DNA of 64,000 nt from Bdellovibrio sp. NC01 (lineage in GTDB: Bacteria; Bdellovibrionota; Bdellovibrionia; Bdellovibrionales; Bdellovibrionaceae). Both the position numbers and the translations under genes were made by a program. Of this stretch, positions 17,696 through 25,217 are shown piece by piece (within the stretch, counting starts at the first letter, position 1; each line of letters begins with the position of its first letter). The notes beneath the pieces were generated by a model. That model saw nothing but the letters and a program-made list of their open reading frames with translations, was not told the origin of the DNA and made no database searches. The stretch is taken from assembly GCF_006874625.1 (NCBI RefSeq), contig NZ_CP030034.1, positions 1,736,001 through 1,800,000 of the forward strand, written 5' to 3'.

Positions 17696-18055
17696 ATGAA
17701 GTATGTTGCGGTCTTTTTCTTAGTCCTGATTTGTTCGAATGTGAATGCGCAAGTCCTTGCACAGAAAGATGTGCACTTCAGTGCGAACTTTGGAAAAGTG
17801 AAAATCGGTGAAAGTGCACGAGTTCATTGGAATCTTCGTGCGAAAGATTTTGATCTTGCGATTCAAAGTATTGATGTGAGTGGTTTGGCTTTTAAACTTG
17901 AAACCGATTGTCCCGTCACGTTACCAGCGCAGCAGCGTTGTGCGGTTGGTGCGGTTTTTACTCCGTCTACGGAAGGGGTCCAGCAAGGGCAACTTGTTGT
18001 TGATCTCTATACGGAAAAATTCGTCATTGATCTTGCTGGAGAAGGTATTAATTAG
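17696..18055 (+). CDS. Small secreted single ASH/choice-of-anchor-D-like domain protein
   Basis: 119 residues with a signal peptide (about 1-19, ending VNAQ). The mature protein has one immunoglobulin-like ASH/HYDIN-type repeat: FGKVKIGESARVHWNL, a Cys pair (CPVTLPAQQRC) and VFTPSTEG near residue 88, then VDLAGEG at the end. Such domains are usually multiple in large surface proteins; a free single copy is unusual. Function unknown. Its last codons overlap the convergent gene at 18052 by 4 nt. Confidence 0.65.
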   Translation: MKYVAVFFLVLICSNVNAQVLAQKDVHFSANFGKVKIGESARVHWNLRAKDFDLAIQSIDVSGLAFKLETDCPVTLPAQQRCAVGAVFTPSTEGVQQGQLVVDLYTEKFVIDLAGEGIN

Positions 18056-18768
18056 CGACACTGAAGAAGTTCAGTTGTTTTCAATGCGTAAAGTTGATTG
18101 TTCAAATCTGCAAGACGTTGCGAGTTTTCATACAAAGACAAAGTCCACGCATTATCCAAAGCGCCTAAAGACAAACCATCCAAAAATTGATTTGGAGCTT
18201 GCTCGATCAATGCTGATTGTTGCGCACGTAAAACTTCAATACGTTGTTTGATCGCTTCTTCAGACATCGTTACTAAAACTTTTTGTTCATTATGAATGTT
18301 TTCTTGAGCTTTGCTTTCGCTGTTTCTCATATTGATGATCACAGAAGCTGCAATAGAATTGACCGGAGGAATCGTCACTGCCGGAGATGCTGCGACAAGG
18401 GCCGCGCCTAAAAATTGATTTTGAATTCTTGCAGCGACAAATTCAGCAACGCCTTCGACAGCATTTGAATGTGCTGCGCCTGCTTTTCCTACAACGCCCA
18501 CTGAACCTTCACCCACAAGTAAATATTCAGCGGTAAACAAAAGAGCGAGACTTGAAACCATTGTGATCAGAGAGCGATTATTCCATTTGACTGCATCGGT
18601 GTTCATATCCTTGAAGTTATCAGCGATCATTTGCGCATCAGAAGCTTGCATTTTATAAGCGCGTGACATGCGGGCGAGGGCTTCGCGATCACAGTTTTGA
18701 GCATGAGCCATTGTCAGGCTAGAGAAGGTTAGAGCTAGAGCTGTGACAGTCGAAACGAGCTTATTCAT
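18052..18768 (-). CDS. Secreted protein of unknown function with internal hydrophobic segment
   Basis: 238 residues counted from the ATG at 18768, which has GGGAG a few bases upstream and begins a clear signal peptide (MNKLVSTVTALALTFSS, cleaved near AHAQ). A longer reading from 18924 exists, but its first 52 residues look like non-coding translation. The mature protein has a hydrophobic stretch (about 68-90), then a second one around 115-130, and a long helical C-terminal half rich in Gln and Glu. No family recognised. Possibly periplasmic and membrane-associated. Confidence 0.6.
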   Translation of the reverse strand: MNKLVSTVTALALTFSSLTMAHAQNCDREALARMSRAYKMQASDAQMIADNFKDMNTDAVKWNNRSLITMVSSLALLFTAEYLLVGEGSVGVVGKAGAAHSNAVEGVAEFVAARIQNQFLGAALVAASPAVTIPPVNSIAASVIINMRNSESKAQENIHNEQKVLVTMSEEAIKQRIEVLRAQQSALIEQAPNQFLDGLSLGALDNAWTLSLYENSQRLADLNNQLYALKTTELLQCR

Positions 18769-19058
18769 GAGTACTCCCAGTAGGTACAGGTTGATTCCGG
18801 CTCGAGCTATTTCAAGTCTTGTTCCTAGGTCAGATCGCATATATCTGCTTACACGCCGTTTTAGCTGTCTTAAAAATATACAGCTTGCAATCCTTGGCAA
18901 TGCTACAAAGGGCAGCGGGAGCACATTGGCCCTGGTGAAGTTTTGACTTCTGACTTTTTACAGAGGCGTGAATTACTCATCGACAGAAAAATTAAAACAG
19001 CATTTTATCCCTCATGGATGCAGCTTCGAGATTTTCGAAGCGTTCACATGGGGGAATT

Positions 19059-19499
19059 ATGAAAGCGTTTTTGAATTTAACAGCAGCTTCTGTTCTGACT
19101 TTGTTGGTTTCGCCGGCATTCGCATCAGACATCACTGCGCAAAGTTTAGTAGGTCGTTATCGTATCGAAGCACATGCTTTTGGTAAAAGTGCTGTCCTGA
19201 AATTCACGGTCTTGAATGATCATGAATTTGAAGTGCAAAGAATTTATGCCGATCATGAAGGCAAAATCTGCAATGGAACTTTCAAAGTAGAGCGCGAGAA
19301 AAAACCATGGCCATTTAAAGATGCGACGGTCTTTAACGGTGTTGGATCTTGTCCAGACGATCGTTCGAAAGTGGCTGACTTTAAGGTCAACTTTAAAGAA
19401 GAATCCATGAATGATCTTCGTAATGGTACCGAGGTCTCAGTAACAAGTTCATTGGCTGCTGGCATCACAGTAAAAGCTCAGATGCGTAAAGAGCAATAG
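19059..19499 (+). CDS. Small secreted protein of unknown function
   Basis: 146 residues from the ATG at 19059, chosen because GGGGA lies just upstream and the N-terminus MKAFLNLTAASVLTLLVSPA then forms a signal peptide ending FASD. The mature part looks like a beta-rich, lipocalin-like or META-like small domain: LVGRYRIEAHAF, CNGTFKVERE, a second Cys at GSCPDD, so probably one disulfide. No family assigned. The upstream 290-nt region is shared with the divergent gene at 18768. Confidence 0.6.
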   Translation: MKAFLNLTAASVLTLLVSPAFASDITAQSLVGRYRIEAHAFGKSAVLKFTVLNDHEFEVQRIYADHEGKICNGTFKVEREKKPWPFKDATVFNGVGSCPDDRSKVADFKVNFKEESMNDLRNGTEVSVTSSLAAGITVKAQMRKEQ

Positions 19500-19644
19500 C
19501 TTTAGTTAGCGTGAGCGCATATCTGAGTGCGCTCACAGCTCCGCAATTAGCTCGTAGGGCTGATAAATCTTAACAAAGATCCAACTTTTCATTCTGTCAA
19601 AAAGCGCTTATAAACTCCTCCATTCAATCTTTTGGAGGTAATTT

Positions 19645-20106
19645 ATGAAACGCATCGTATTTGCTGTTCTAGTATCAGTATTGGCTTCTTACCAAGCTCA
19701 AGCTTCTTGTGACACGAACCTGACTTTGATTTGCCAAGGTGCTTTTCTTTCTGCTGGCAAAGCCGTTGTGACAGGCACTGCTTTGGATGGTTTCGCCGAT
19801 GAGCATTGGGATGAGCCGTCTTTGGCAAACTGTGCTGCGACTGTGTATTTGACGAACGTGCCCAATACTTCCGTGCGTGTTTACGCGCAAGTTGAAGGTT
19901 CGCAAGTGGCGATTGATTCAGTAGCAGTGCAAACCTACCGCGATGATCAAAATCAATTGAGTGCTTATTATTCAAATACTGTGAACGCTACGCAAGCAGT
20001 TGGCGCAGTGAACACTGTTGGTGTTCTTAAATTGGCGAACCCAGTGAGCTATGGCCCGCAGATGATTATGATTGATAGTGTTGCGGTGGCTTGCCAAGTT
20101 CGTTAA
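19645..20106 (+). CDS. Small secreted Cys-containing protein of unknown function
   Basis: 153 residues with a strong TTTGGAGGT ribosome-binding site 5 nt before the ATG, unusually good for this window and suggesting high expression. Signal peptide to about residue 20 (YQAQAS). The mature protein is beta-rich with four cysteines (SCDTNLTLIC, NCAATV, VACQVR), compatible with two disulfides. It stands alone and is followed by a terminator. No family recognised. Confidence 0.65.
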   Translation: MKRIVFAVLVSVLASYQAQASCDTNLTLICQGAFLSAGKAVVTGTALDGFADEHWDEPSLANCAATVYLTNVPNTSVRVYAQVEGSQVAIDSVAVQTYRDDQNQLSAYYSNTVNATQAVGAVNTVGVLKLANPVSYGPQMIMIDSVAVACQVR

Positions 20107-20132
20107 GAATGGCATGTATAACTGTTTAATGA

Positions 20133-20160
20133 AAAAGGCCACCTTATTAGGTGGTCTTTT
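20133..20160 (+). terminator. Rho-independent terminator
   Basis: AAGGCCACC/GGTGGTCTT stem (one G-T pair) with a 6-nt TTATTA loop and TTTT tail after the small secreted-protein gene. The A-run on the left also suits the convergent acetyltransferase gene. Confidence 0.8.
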
Positions 20161-20162
20161 GT

Positions 20163-20714
20163 TTAGACGAATAGAACCATTGTGAGTACGTCGTCGTAAG
20201 AATCATCATCGAATTTTATACCCTTGATTTGGCGCCCTTCGATTTTGAATCCCAATTTTTCGTATAATGTGACGGCTGGGGTGTTTTTCGAATGAACTTC
20301 TAAGCGTAAAGCTTCAACGCGTGGATTAGCTTGCGCCCAGCTAATAAGTTCGTTCATCAATAAACGCCCAAGGCCTTTTCCCGTATATTCTGGGACAAAT
20401 GAAAGTCCTAGCATCCCATGATGGGCGATTCGACGACGACCACCGACCTTGAAATCGGTCATACCGACGATTTTTCCGTCAATCTTCGCGACCAATAAAA
20501 GACCATCGGGGTGATCTGTGAAGTCACGGATTCGCTTTTCTTGCATTTCAACTGTGAATTGAAACTCATCTCCTTGAGTCAGGAGGTGCTTGCTTTCAGT
20601 CATAATTCTTTTGGCCACGGCTAGAAGCTCGGCGGAATCACTGATGCTTGGAGTTCCAATAAGAACATCGTTGCCGTTTTTTGTTTTGAACGTCTTGTAG
20701 GGAAGTATTGCCAT
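20163..20714 (-). CDS. GNAT-family N-acetyltransferase
   Basis: 183 residues from the ATG at 20714. A longer frame to 20816 runs back into the tRNA-Leu gene (its first codons read MPVQFRPEAP, a translation of tRNA sequence) and is rejected. The GNAT fold is clear: LLLVAKIDGKIVGMTDF strands, the acetyl-CoA loop in EYTGKGLGRLLMNEL, and NTPAVTLYEKLGFKIEGR near the C-terminus. The RimI/RimL-type layout suggests acetylation of a protein N-terminus or small amine, but substrate cannot be read from sequence. Confidence 0.85.
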   Translation of the reverse strand: MAILPYKTFKTKNGNDVLIGTPSISDSAELLAVAKRIMTESKHLLTQGDEFQFTVEMQEKRIRDFTDHPDGLLLVAKIDGKIVGMTDFKVGGRRRIAHHGMLGLSFVPEYTGKGLGRLLMNELISWAQANPRVEALRLEVHSKNTPAVTLYEKLGFKIEGRQIKGIKFDDDSYDDVLTMVLFV

Positions 20715-20751
20715 GACTTTAACGATAAGCGGACGAGCAGGCAGATTAAAT

Positions 20752-20776
20752 AAAAAAAGCACCTTGTGGGTGCTTT
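20752..20776 (-). terminator. Terminator of the tRNA-Leu gene
   Basis: Stem AAAGCACC/GGTGCTTT with a short loop. Read on the minus strand it ends in seven T's, 10 nt after the tRNA 3' end. Confidence 0.85.
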
Positions 20777-20786
20777 TCTTATTTAA

Positions 20787-20878
20787 TGGTGCCTCGGGCC
20801 GGAATTGAACCGGCACGACCCTGTAAAGGAATCCCAGGATTTTAAGTCCTGTGCGTCTACCAATTTCGCCACCGAGGC
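20787..20878 (-). tRNA. tRNA-Leu (anticodon UAA), CCA encoded
   Basis: Minus-strand cloverleaf of class-II size (89 nt plus CCA). The acceptor stem is GCCTCGG pairing with CCGAGGC at the other end, the T-arm reads GGTTCAATTCC on the minus strand, and there is a long variable arm. The anticodon loop is CTTAAAA, giving UAA, which decodes UUA/UUG. The 3' CCA is encoded in the DNA. Confidence 0.93.
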
Positions 20879-20971
20879 ATCGATAGAAGAGCCATGATCA
20901 CTGCTTTTGCCAGAAAGGTCAATGGCTTGGCGCGGGTTCCCATTGCTCAAATTCAGAGCAATATCGATTCC

Positions 20972-21328
20972 TTATTCAGAAATCTGGCACTGCATCTGAA
21001 GATCGTAGTTCGCTTCGCCCAAGCAATCGATATTGATGTCGATTACGGCGTGAGCTGTTCCCGTTGCTGGGTTTGCGGAATCACGCGAAAGTGTGACGGT
21101 AGCATCATAAGAATCATAGTCGACAACTTGGCCTGAAAGAGACGTCTTATCGCCGGCGACGTCTACACTTTGAAAACTAAAAATACCACTAATTTGACCA
21201 ACACTTTTACCGTCTGCAGAGACCTTCACGGTCATTGTTTCGCCGCTAGAGCTTTTGCAATCCCAAGTTTCTGCGTGTGCTGCTAAAGTTAGGAATGTAG
21301 TCGCCAGAAATAAAATACTTTTCTTCAT
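20972..21328 (-). CDS. Small secreted protein of unknown function
   Basis: 118 residues from the ATG at 21328, selected for GGGAG upstream and because it then begins a signal peptide, MKKSILFLATTFLTLAAHA. A longer reading from 21406 lacks both. The mature protein has three or four Cys (DCKSSSGE, DCLGEANYD, QCQ) and alternating strands. Size and pattern recall other small beta-rich secreted proteins in this window (19059, 19645), but sequence similarity is not evident by eye. Confidence 0.6.
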   Translation of the reverse strand: MKKSILFLATTFLTLAAHAETWDCKSSSGETMTVKVSADGKSVGQISGIFSFQSVDVAGDKTSLSGQVVDYDSYDATVTLSRDSANPATGTAHAVIDINIDCLGEANYDLQMQCQISE

Positions 21329-21485
21329 AAATACTCCCTTTGATGTTTTAGTTTTTCCGTTCTCTAAGTTTACGTCGAGAACTTGCAGGCAAATATTGCT
21401 TATCAAAGAAAGAAGGCAAGTTACGAAGCGCTTCTTAACGAAACTCTAATAATGGGAATATAATTAATCCAAGGCGAAACGCTGT

Positions 21486-22163
21486 TTAGGAAAGCTTCTT
21501 TTTAAATTCCGCCATGTCGTCAGGAAGAGTGCTTGCGATTGTGATTGGCTCTTGAGTAAACGGGTGAGTGAACTCCAAGCTGTAGGCGTGCAACATCAAA
21601 CGCGGGGCTGCTGGGCTCTTTAAGCACGGATAAATATCGTCACCGAAGATGCCCAAACCTTTTTCGGCCAGATGCACGCGGATTTGATGCATACGTCCTG
21701 TCAGAGGACGGGCTTGGATGAGCAAACCTTTTTTAAGGCGCTCAAGAACTGCGAACTGTGTATGCGCGACTTGTCCGCCAGAGCGCACCGACTTCATTTT
21801 CATCTTTTTTAAAACAGGATCCCGAACTTCGGCTAAGAAGTTTTTTTCGTCCCATTTTTCAGCAGCTTTACCCGTTTGAGTCAGGCACAGATAAGTTTTT
21901 TGAATGCGATGCTTTTTAAAAAGATCCGCAAGCGGTTCGTTGGCTTCTTTGTTTTTAGCAAAGATCATCACGCCCGATGTGTCGCGGTCTAAACGATGGT
22001 GCAGAGCTAGGTAGAAACCCGCTCCGCGTTCGTCTTGCAGTTGTTTTTTTAAGAGAGTGAAGAAGTTCGGTCTCTTTTTATCAACCGTTGGTTGTGAGGG
22101 AAGTCCTGCAGGTTTTTCTGCGATAATGAAGTACTCGTCCTCAAAGAGAATCTTAAAAATCAT
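21486..22163 (-). CDS. RluA-family pseudouridine synthase
   Basis: 225-residue RNA-modifying enzyme without an S4 domain. The catalytic motif HHRLDRDTSG (about 59-68) contains the nucleophile Asp; GRMHQIRVHL and the C-terminal LHAYSLEFTHP are typical of RluA/RluC/TruC members. Converts specific uridines in rRNA or tRNA to pseudouridine; the exact site cannot be inferred. It overlaps the end of the secreted nuclease gene by 4 nt (ATGA), so the two are co-transcribed even though they act in different compartments. Confidence 0.88.
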   Translation of the reverse strand: MIFKILFEDEYFIIAEKPAGLPSQPTVDKKRPNFFTLLKKQLQDERGAGFYLALHHRLDRDTSGVMIFAKNKEANEPLADLFKKHRIQKTYLCLTQTGKAAEKWDEKNFLAEVRDPVLKKMKMKSVRSGGQVAHTQFAVLERLKKGLLIQARPLTGRMHQIRVHLAEKGLGIFGDDIYPCLKSPAAPRLMLHAYSLEFTHPFTQEPITIASTLPDDMAEFKKKLS

Positions 22164-23119
22164 CTTTTATTGATCATGCAGAAATTCAAATTGGCTTCGA
22201 TGAAGTCGCGTTGTTGCGCCAAGCCGTCTTTGCTCATCATGAAGTTTTGAACTTTGCATTTGTATTGTTTGAAAGCGTCAGCAATAGCTTGAACTTCATC
22301 TGGATTCATTTTCAATTTCCAGATTGTTTTTACTGCCAACCAGTTACGAACGTATTCGCAACGATAGTCTTCATTCGGTGGAAGATATTTTTCCGGACCG
22401 CTATCGCTCTTAGACATGTTTTCGTGTCCGCCAGCAGATACCAAGTGCGGTTTGAAGTACATATAGTTCGCGTACAGGCAGCGAGTTTTGTAATCCCACT
22501 CCCAAGCACCAGACAAGTAAGCATTTTTCAAAGGAACCAAGTGGTCGATTTGAATGCCTTTGGCTTCAGTCACTTCTTGGTTTGCATAAGGATCAAGCCA
22601 TTTGCCAGATTCAACTGTGCACTGTCTTGTACCTTTATATGTCACATCGACTTCGCTATCACGAACCAGGACACGAGCGCGTGTGTTCATGCATGTATCG
22701 TCCATTGGGTCATTGATCCAGCGGCCGAAGTGAAGTTTACGAATATATTTTTCTTGAGGAACTGAAAGAGGCTCGTTGTGCGCAACCCATTTCAAAATAT
22801 TGATAACAATGACTTTCGCCTTTGCTGCCAATTGAGCGGGGCTGAAGTCTTTCGTTAAGTCGAAAGTGCCAGAGACATTCTTTTTAGCGGGGACTTCGAT
22901 TGTCTCTGTCGCGCTTTCATTCACAGTGTAATACTGTTGATAGGCGGGCTGTTGCGCTTGTTGCGTTGGTTGTTGCGACGAAGAATCCTGTTGCGAGCTT
23001 GATGCGCCCTCAACGTTTTCTTGTGCGTGAACTGATATTGAAACAAGAACTGCAGCGATCGACAGTGTGATTTGTGCTACAGCTTTTGTATGAATTTTCA
23101 TTCCCCTAATGAAATTCAT
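22160..23119 (-). CDS. Secreted HNH-type nuclease (DUF1524/GmrSD C-terminal-like fold)
   Basis: 319 residues with a signal peptide (about 1-32, ending SVHAQ), a low-complexity Gln/Ser linker (about 36-62) and a nuclease domain from about residue 90. The core has IDHLVPLKNAY (His193), YANYMYFKPHLV and HENMSKSDSGPEKYLPP, which is the D-H-V-P-L ... N-x-S-K motif set of this extracellular HNH family. Four or more Cys suggest disulfides and export. A predator would use such an enzyme to degrade prey nucleic acid, which is inference. The first ATG has GGGGGA upstream; an inner ATG at 23101 is possible. Confidence 0.8.
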   Translation of the reverse strand: MNFIRGMKIHTKAVAQITLSIAAVLVSISVHAQENVEGASSSQQDSSSQQPTQQAQQPAYQQYYTVNESATETIEVPAKKNVSGTFDLTKDFSPAQLAAKAKVIVINILKWVAHNEPLSVPQEKYIRKLHFGRWINDPMDDTCMNTRARVLVRDSEVDVTYKGTRQCTVESGKWLDPYANQEVTEAKGIQIDHLVPLKNAYLSGAWEWDYKTRCLYANYMYFKPHLVSAGGHENMSKSDSGPEKYLPPNEDYRCEYVRNWLAVKTIWKLKMNPDEVQAIADAFKQYKCKVQNFMMSKDGLAQQRDFIEANLNFCMINKR

Positions 23120-23439
23120 TATTCCCCCACTGAATGAATGGGGCCATTTAGCCGGAATCCGTTTTCAGATTCAACAAAACAATTTGTCAGTTTATCGTTA
23201 GTTTTTAACGCTCCACATTAAGTCGTGTCGACTCGTGAAAATTGCCGTGTTTTTGCCCACTTGTAAGCTTATTTCCTGCCAAATAGCGTCGTTTTTAGTA
23301 AATATTTCTATGTTTTCCGGCAGCCCATCAACCCTGGACTTCGAGTTTTTGCTTCTTGTACTCGGACAACGAAGGTCGATATTCTTGCATAGTAACTGCC
23401 TCTATAAATAGAGAGCGATCACCTTCAAGGAGTAAAAAA
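23120..23439 (+). other. 320-nt intergenic region with divergent promoters
   Basis: No coding potential that I can support. It must hold the promoter of the leftward nuclease operon and that of the rightward Cys-rich lipoprotein. A weak candidate for the latter is TTGTAC (23356-23361), 18 nt, TATTCT (23380-23385). The transcript leader then contains a small inverted repeat CTCTA/TAGAG (23400-23413) before the ribosome-binding site AAGGAG. Confidence 0.4.
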
Positions 23440-23628
23440 GTGAAATTGAAATCTCTGATCATGACTGCAGCCGTTGCCTTGACTCTTTCAGCTTGCGCTC
23501 ACAAAGCCACAGAGACTTGCGCTTGTGGTAAAGATAAAACGGCTTGTTCAGAAACAAAAGAATGCCCAATGCACAAAGGTGAAGGTTGCGAGCACTGCAA
23601 AGGCGAAGAGAAAACTCCAGGTAAGTAG
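23440..23628 (+). CDS. Small Cys-rich lipoprotein, possible metal binder
   Basis: 62 residues with GTG start at 23440, fixed by AAGGAG 7 nt upstream. The N-terminus is a lipoprotein signal with lipobox LSAC. The mature peptide is short, charged and Cys-rich: CAC, then CPMHKGEGCEHC, a pattern reminiscent of heavy-metal-binding CPMH motifs. It has six Cys after the lipid-anchored one. A role in binding copper or another soft metal is inferred. Followed by a terminator; not in an operon with the TolC/RND genes. Confidence 0.7.
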   Translation: MKLKSLIMTAAVALTLSACAHKATETCACGKDKTACSETKECPMHKGEGCEHCKGEEKTPGK

Positions 23629-23658
23629 TTTTCTAGAGCACACTGAAAGTTTATTGAA

Positions 23659-23686
23659 AGCCTCGGCGATCGCTGAGGCTTTTTTA
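23659..23686 (+). terminator. Rho-independent terminator
   Basis: AGCCTC...GAGGCT stem extended by inner pairs around GCGATCGC, followed by six T's, after the Cys-rich lipoprotein gene. Confidence 0.87.
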
Positions 23687-23786
23687 TTATCAGTTATTAT
23701 GCAAATCGTTAGCTTGCGTAATGATTTGATTTACCACTCATAATAAATAAGATTAGGTTCATGCTCTTTTGAAGGGGATGATACCG

Positions 23787-25217
23787 ATGAAGATGAAGTC
23801 TCTTTTGGCCCTGATGTTAGTGGCCCCGTCCTGCGCTTTCGCGCTGAACTTGCAGGAATATCTTTCGACAGTCAGAAGCAAACACAAATCAATGCAAGCT
23901 TTCGAAGTACAAAAGGAAGCCGCGGATCTGCGTAAAGAAGCGGGTGATATTGATCTCGTTCCGATTCTTGCTGCAAGCATTTTCTATACGAATGATAAAA
24001 GTCCGTTAAATCAATTTGCTACGATGGGTGCATCGCAAAGTAAAAGCTATGGCGGAATGCTTGGCCTTCAGTCGAAATTTTCGACGGGTACGAGTGTTGC
24101 GGTTCAAGCGGAAGCTGCTGACTTCGACAATCCTGATGTGCAATTTACTTTTAATGGCAGAAGTCTTTCAAGATTCGGTACAGGTTCGTTGGGAATCTCA
24201 TTGAGTCAATCATTGTGGAGAGACTTCTTCGGTCGCGCGACGTCTTTGCGCCGTGAGACGGATACCGTTGTCGCTGAAGCGCAAAAGGGCCGTTACGACT
24301 TGCAAGGTAAAGGTTTGTTAGTCAATGCGGAAGCCGCTTACTGGGATTATCTTTACGCTCTTCAAAATGTATCAATCAGTCGTGACTCTTTGGAGCGTGC
24401 GAAACGCATCGAAGCGTGGACGCGTCGTCGCGTTGCTGATGGGATTAGTGAACAAGCGGATTTGTTGCAAACACAAGCTTTGGTATCGACAAGAACTTTG
24501 CAGTTGATTGCGGTTGAAGACGATTTAGCGACAGCTCGTCAAGCTTTGCGCGATTACCTAGAGCTAGCACCTGGCGAAGCATTGCCGCCCATTGATGGTG
24601 ATCTGTCGCAAATGCGCACGATTGCTTCCATGGTCGATGGCACAAAAGGAAAAGTTGTAAAGCTAGATGCTTATCTTTCTTATTTGGATGCGCGCGCACA
24701 GCAATTGTCTGCTGAACAAGTTGAAGATGCTTATCGTCCTGAACTGACTTTGGTGGGTTCATATAAAACGAATTCTTTCGAAGACAATATGCCGAAAGCA
24801 GCAGAAAAGTGGGCTGATACGCAACACCCAACGGCGAAGATCTCTTTAAACTTCACGTACATGTTTGATACGGACGTGAAAAATGCGGCTCGCAATATCT
24901 CTAAGAAAACGGCTTTGGCTGCGAAACTACAAAGCGAACGTCTATTTATTGATAGCGATAGCGCGTGGGTTGAATTGAATCGTAAATATTCAGAGATGAC
25001 TCGCAGAATTCAAGCCGCCGAACAAACGGCGAGGTTGCAAGACGATCGCGCGAAAGCCGAAGGCGTTTTATTTAACAAAGGTCGCTCCATCACAAACAAC
25101 GTTGTGAATGCAGAAGAAGATGCCGGTATTTCAAAATTGAACTTGGTTCGTTTGAAATCCGAGCAAAGAAAAATGGAGGCTCAAGGGCGTTTATTTATCG
25201 CCATTGAGGAGAAATAA
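23787..25217 (+). CDS. TolC-family outer membrane efflux protein
   Basis: 476 residues from ATG 23787, chosen because AAGGGG ends 9 nt upstream; TTG 23769 and ATG 23778 are in frame but sit on or too near that site. Signal peptide ends at CAFA. The mature protein has the two outer-membrane efflux repeats: long amphipathic helices such as VNAEAAYWDYLYALQNV (about 185-200) and the C-terminal LNRKYSEMTRRIQAAEQ, the pattern of TolC tunnels. Its stop overlaps the RND pump start (TAATG), so they form a unit. No periplasmic adaptor gene is beside them. Confidence 0.85.
   Translation: MKMKSLLALMLVAPSCAFALNLQEYLSTVRSKHKSMQAFEVQKEAADLRKEAGDIDLVPILAASIFYTNDKSPLNQFATMGASQSKSYGGMLGLQSKFSTGTSVAVQAEAADFDNPDVQFTFNGRSLSRFGTGSLGISLSQSLWRDFFGRATSLRRETDTVVAEAQKGRYDLQGKGLLVNAEAAYWDYLYALQNVSISRDSLERAKRIEAWTRRRVADGISEQADLLQTQALVSTRTLQLIAVEDDLATARQALRDYLELAPGEALPPIDGDLSQMRTIASMVDGTKGKVVKLDAYLSYLDARAQQLSAEQVEDAYRPELTLVGSYKTNSFEDNMPKAAEKWADTQHPTAKISLNFTYMFDTDVKNAARNISKKTALAAKLQSERLFIDSDSAWVELNRKYSEMTRRIQAAEQTARLQDDRAKAEGVLFNKGRSITNNVVNAEEDAGISKLNLVRLKSEQRKMEAQGRLFIAIEEK

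Noticed and set aside
18769-18924. 52-residue extension of the secreted protein at 18052
   Set aside because: It lies upstream of a clear ribosome-binding site and signal peptide and has non-coding character.
20715-20816. N-terminal extension of the GNAT gene
   Set aside because: It is translated from the tRNA-Leu gene and its terminator; the start at 20714 gives a complete GNAT domain.
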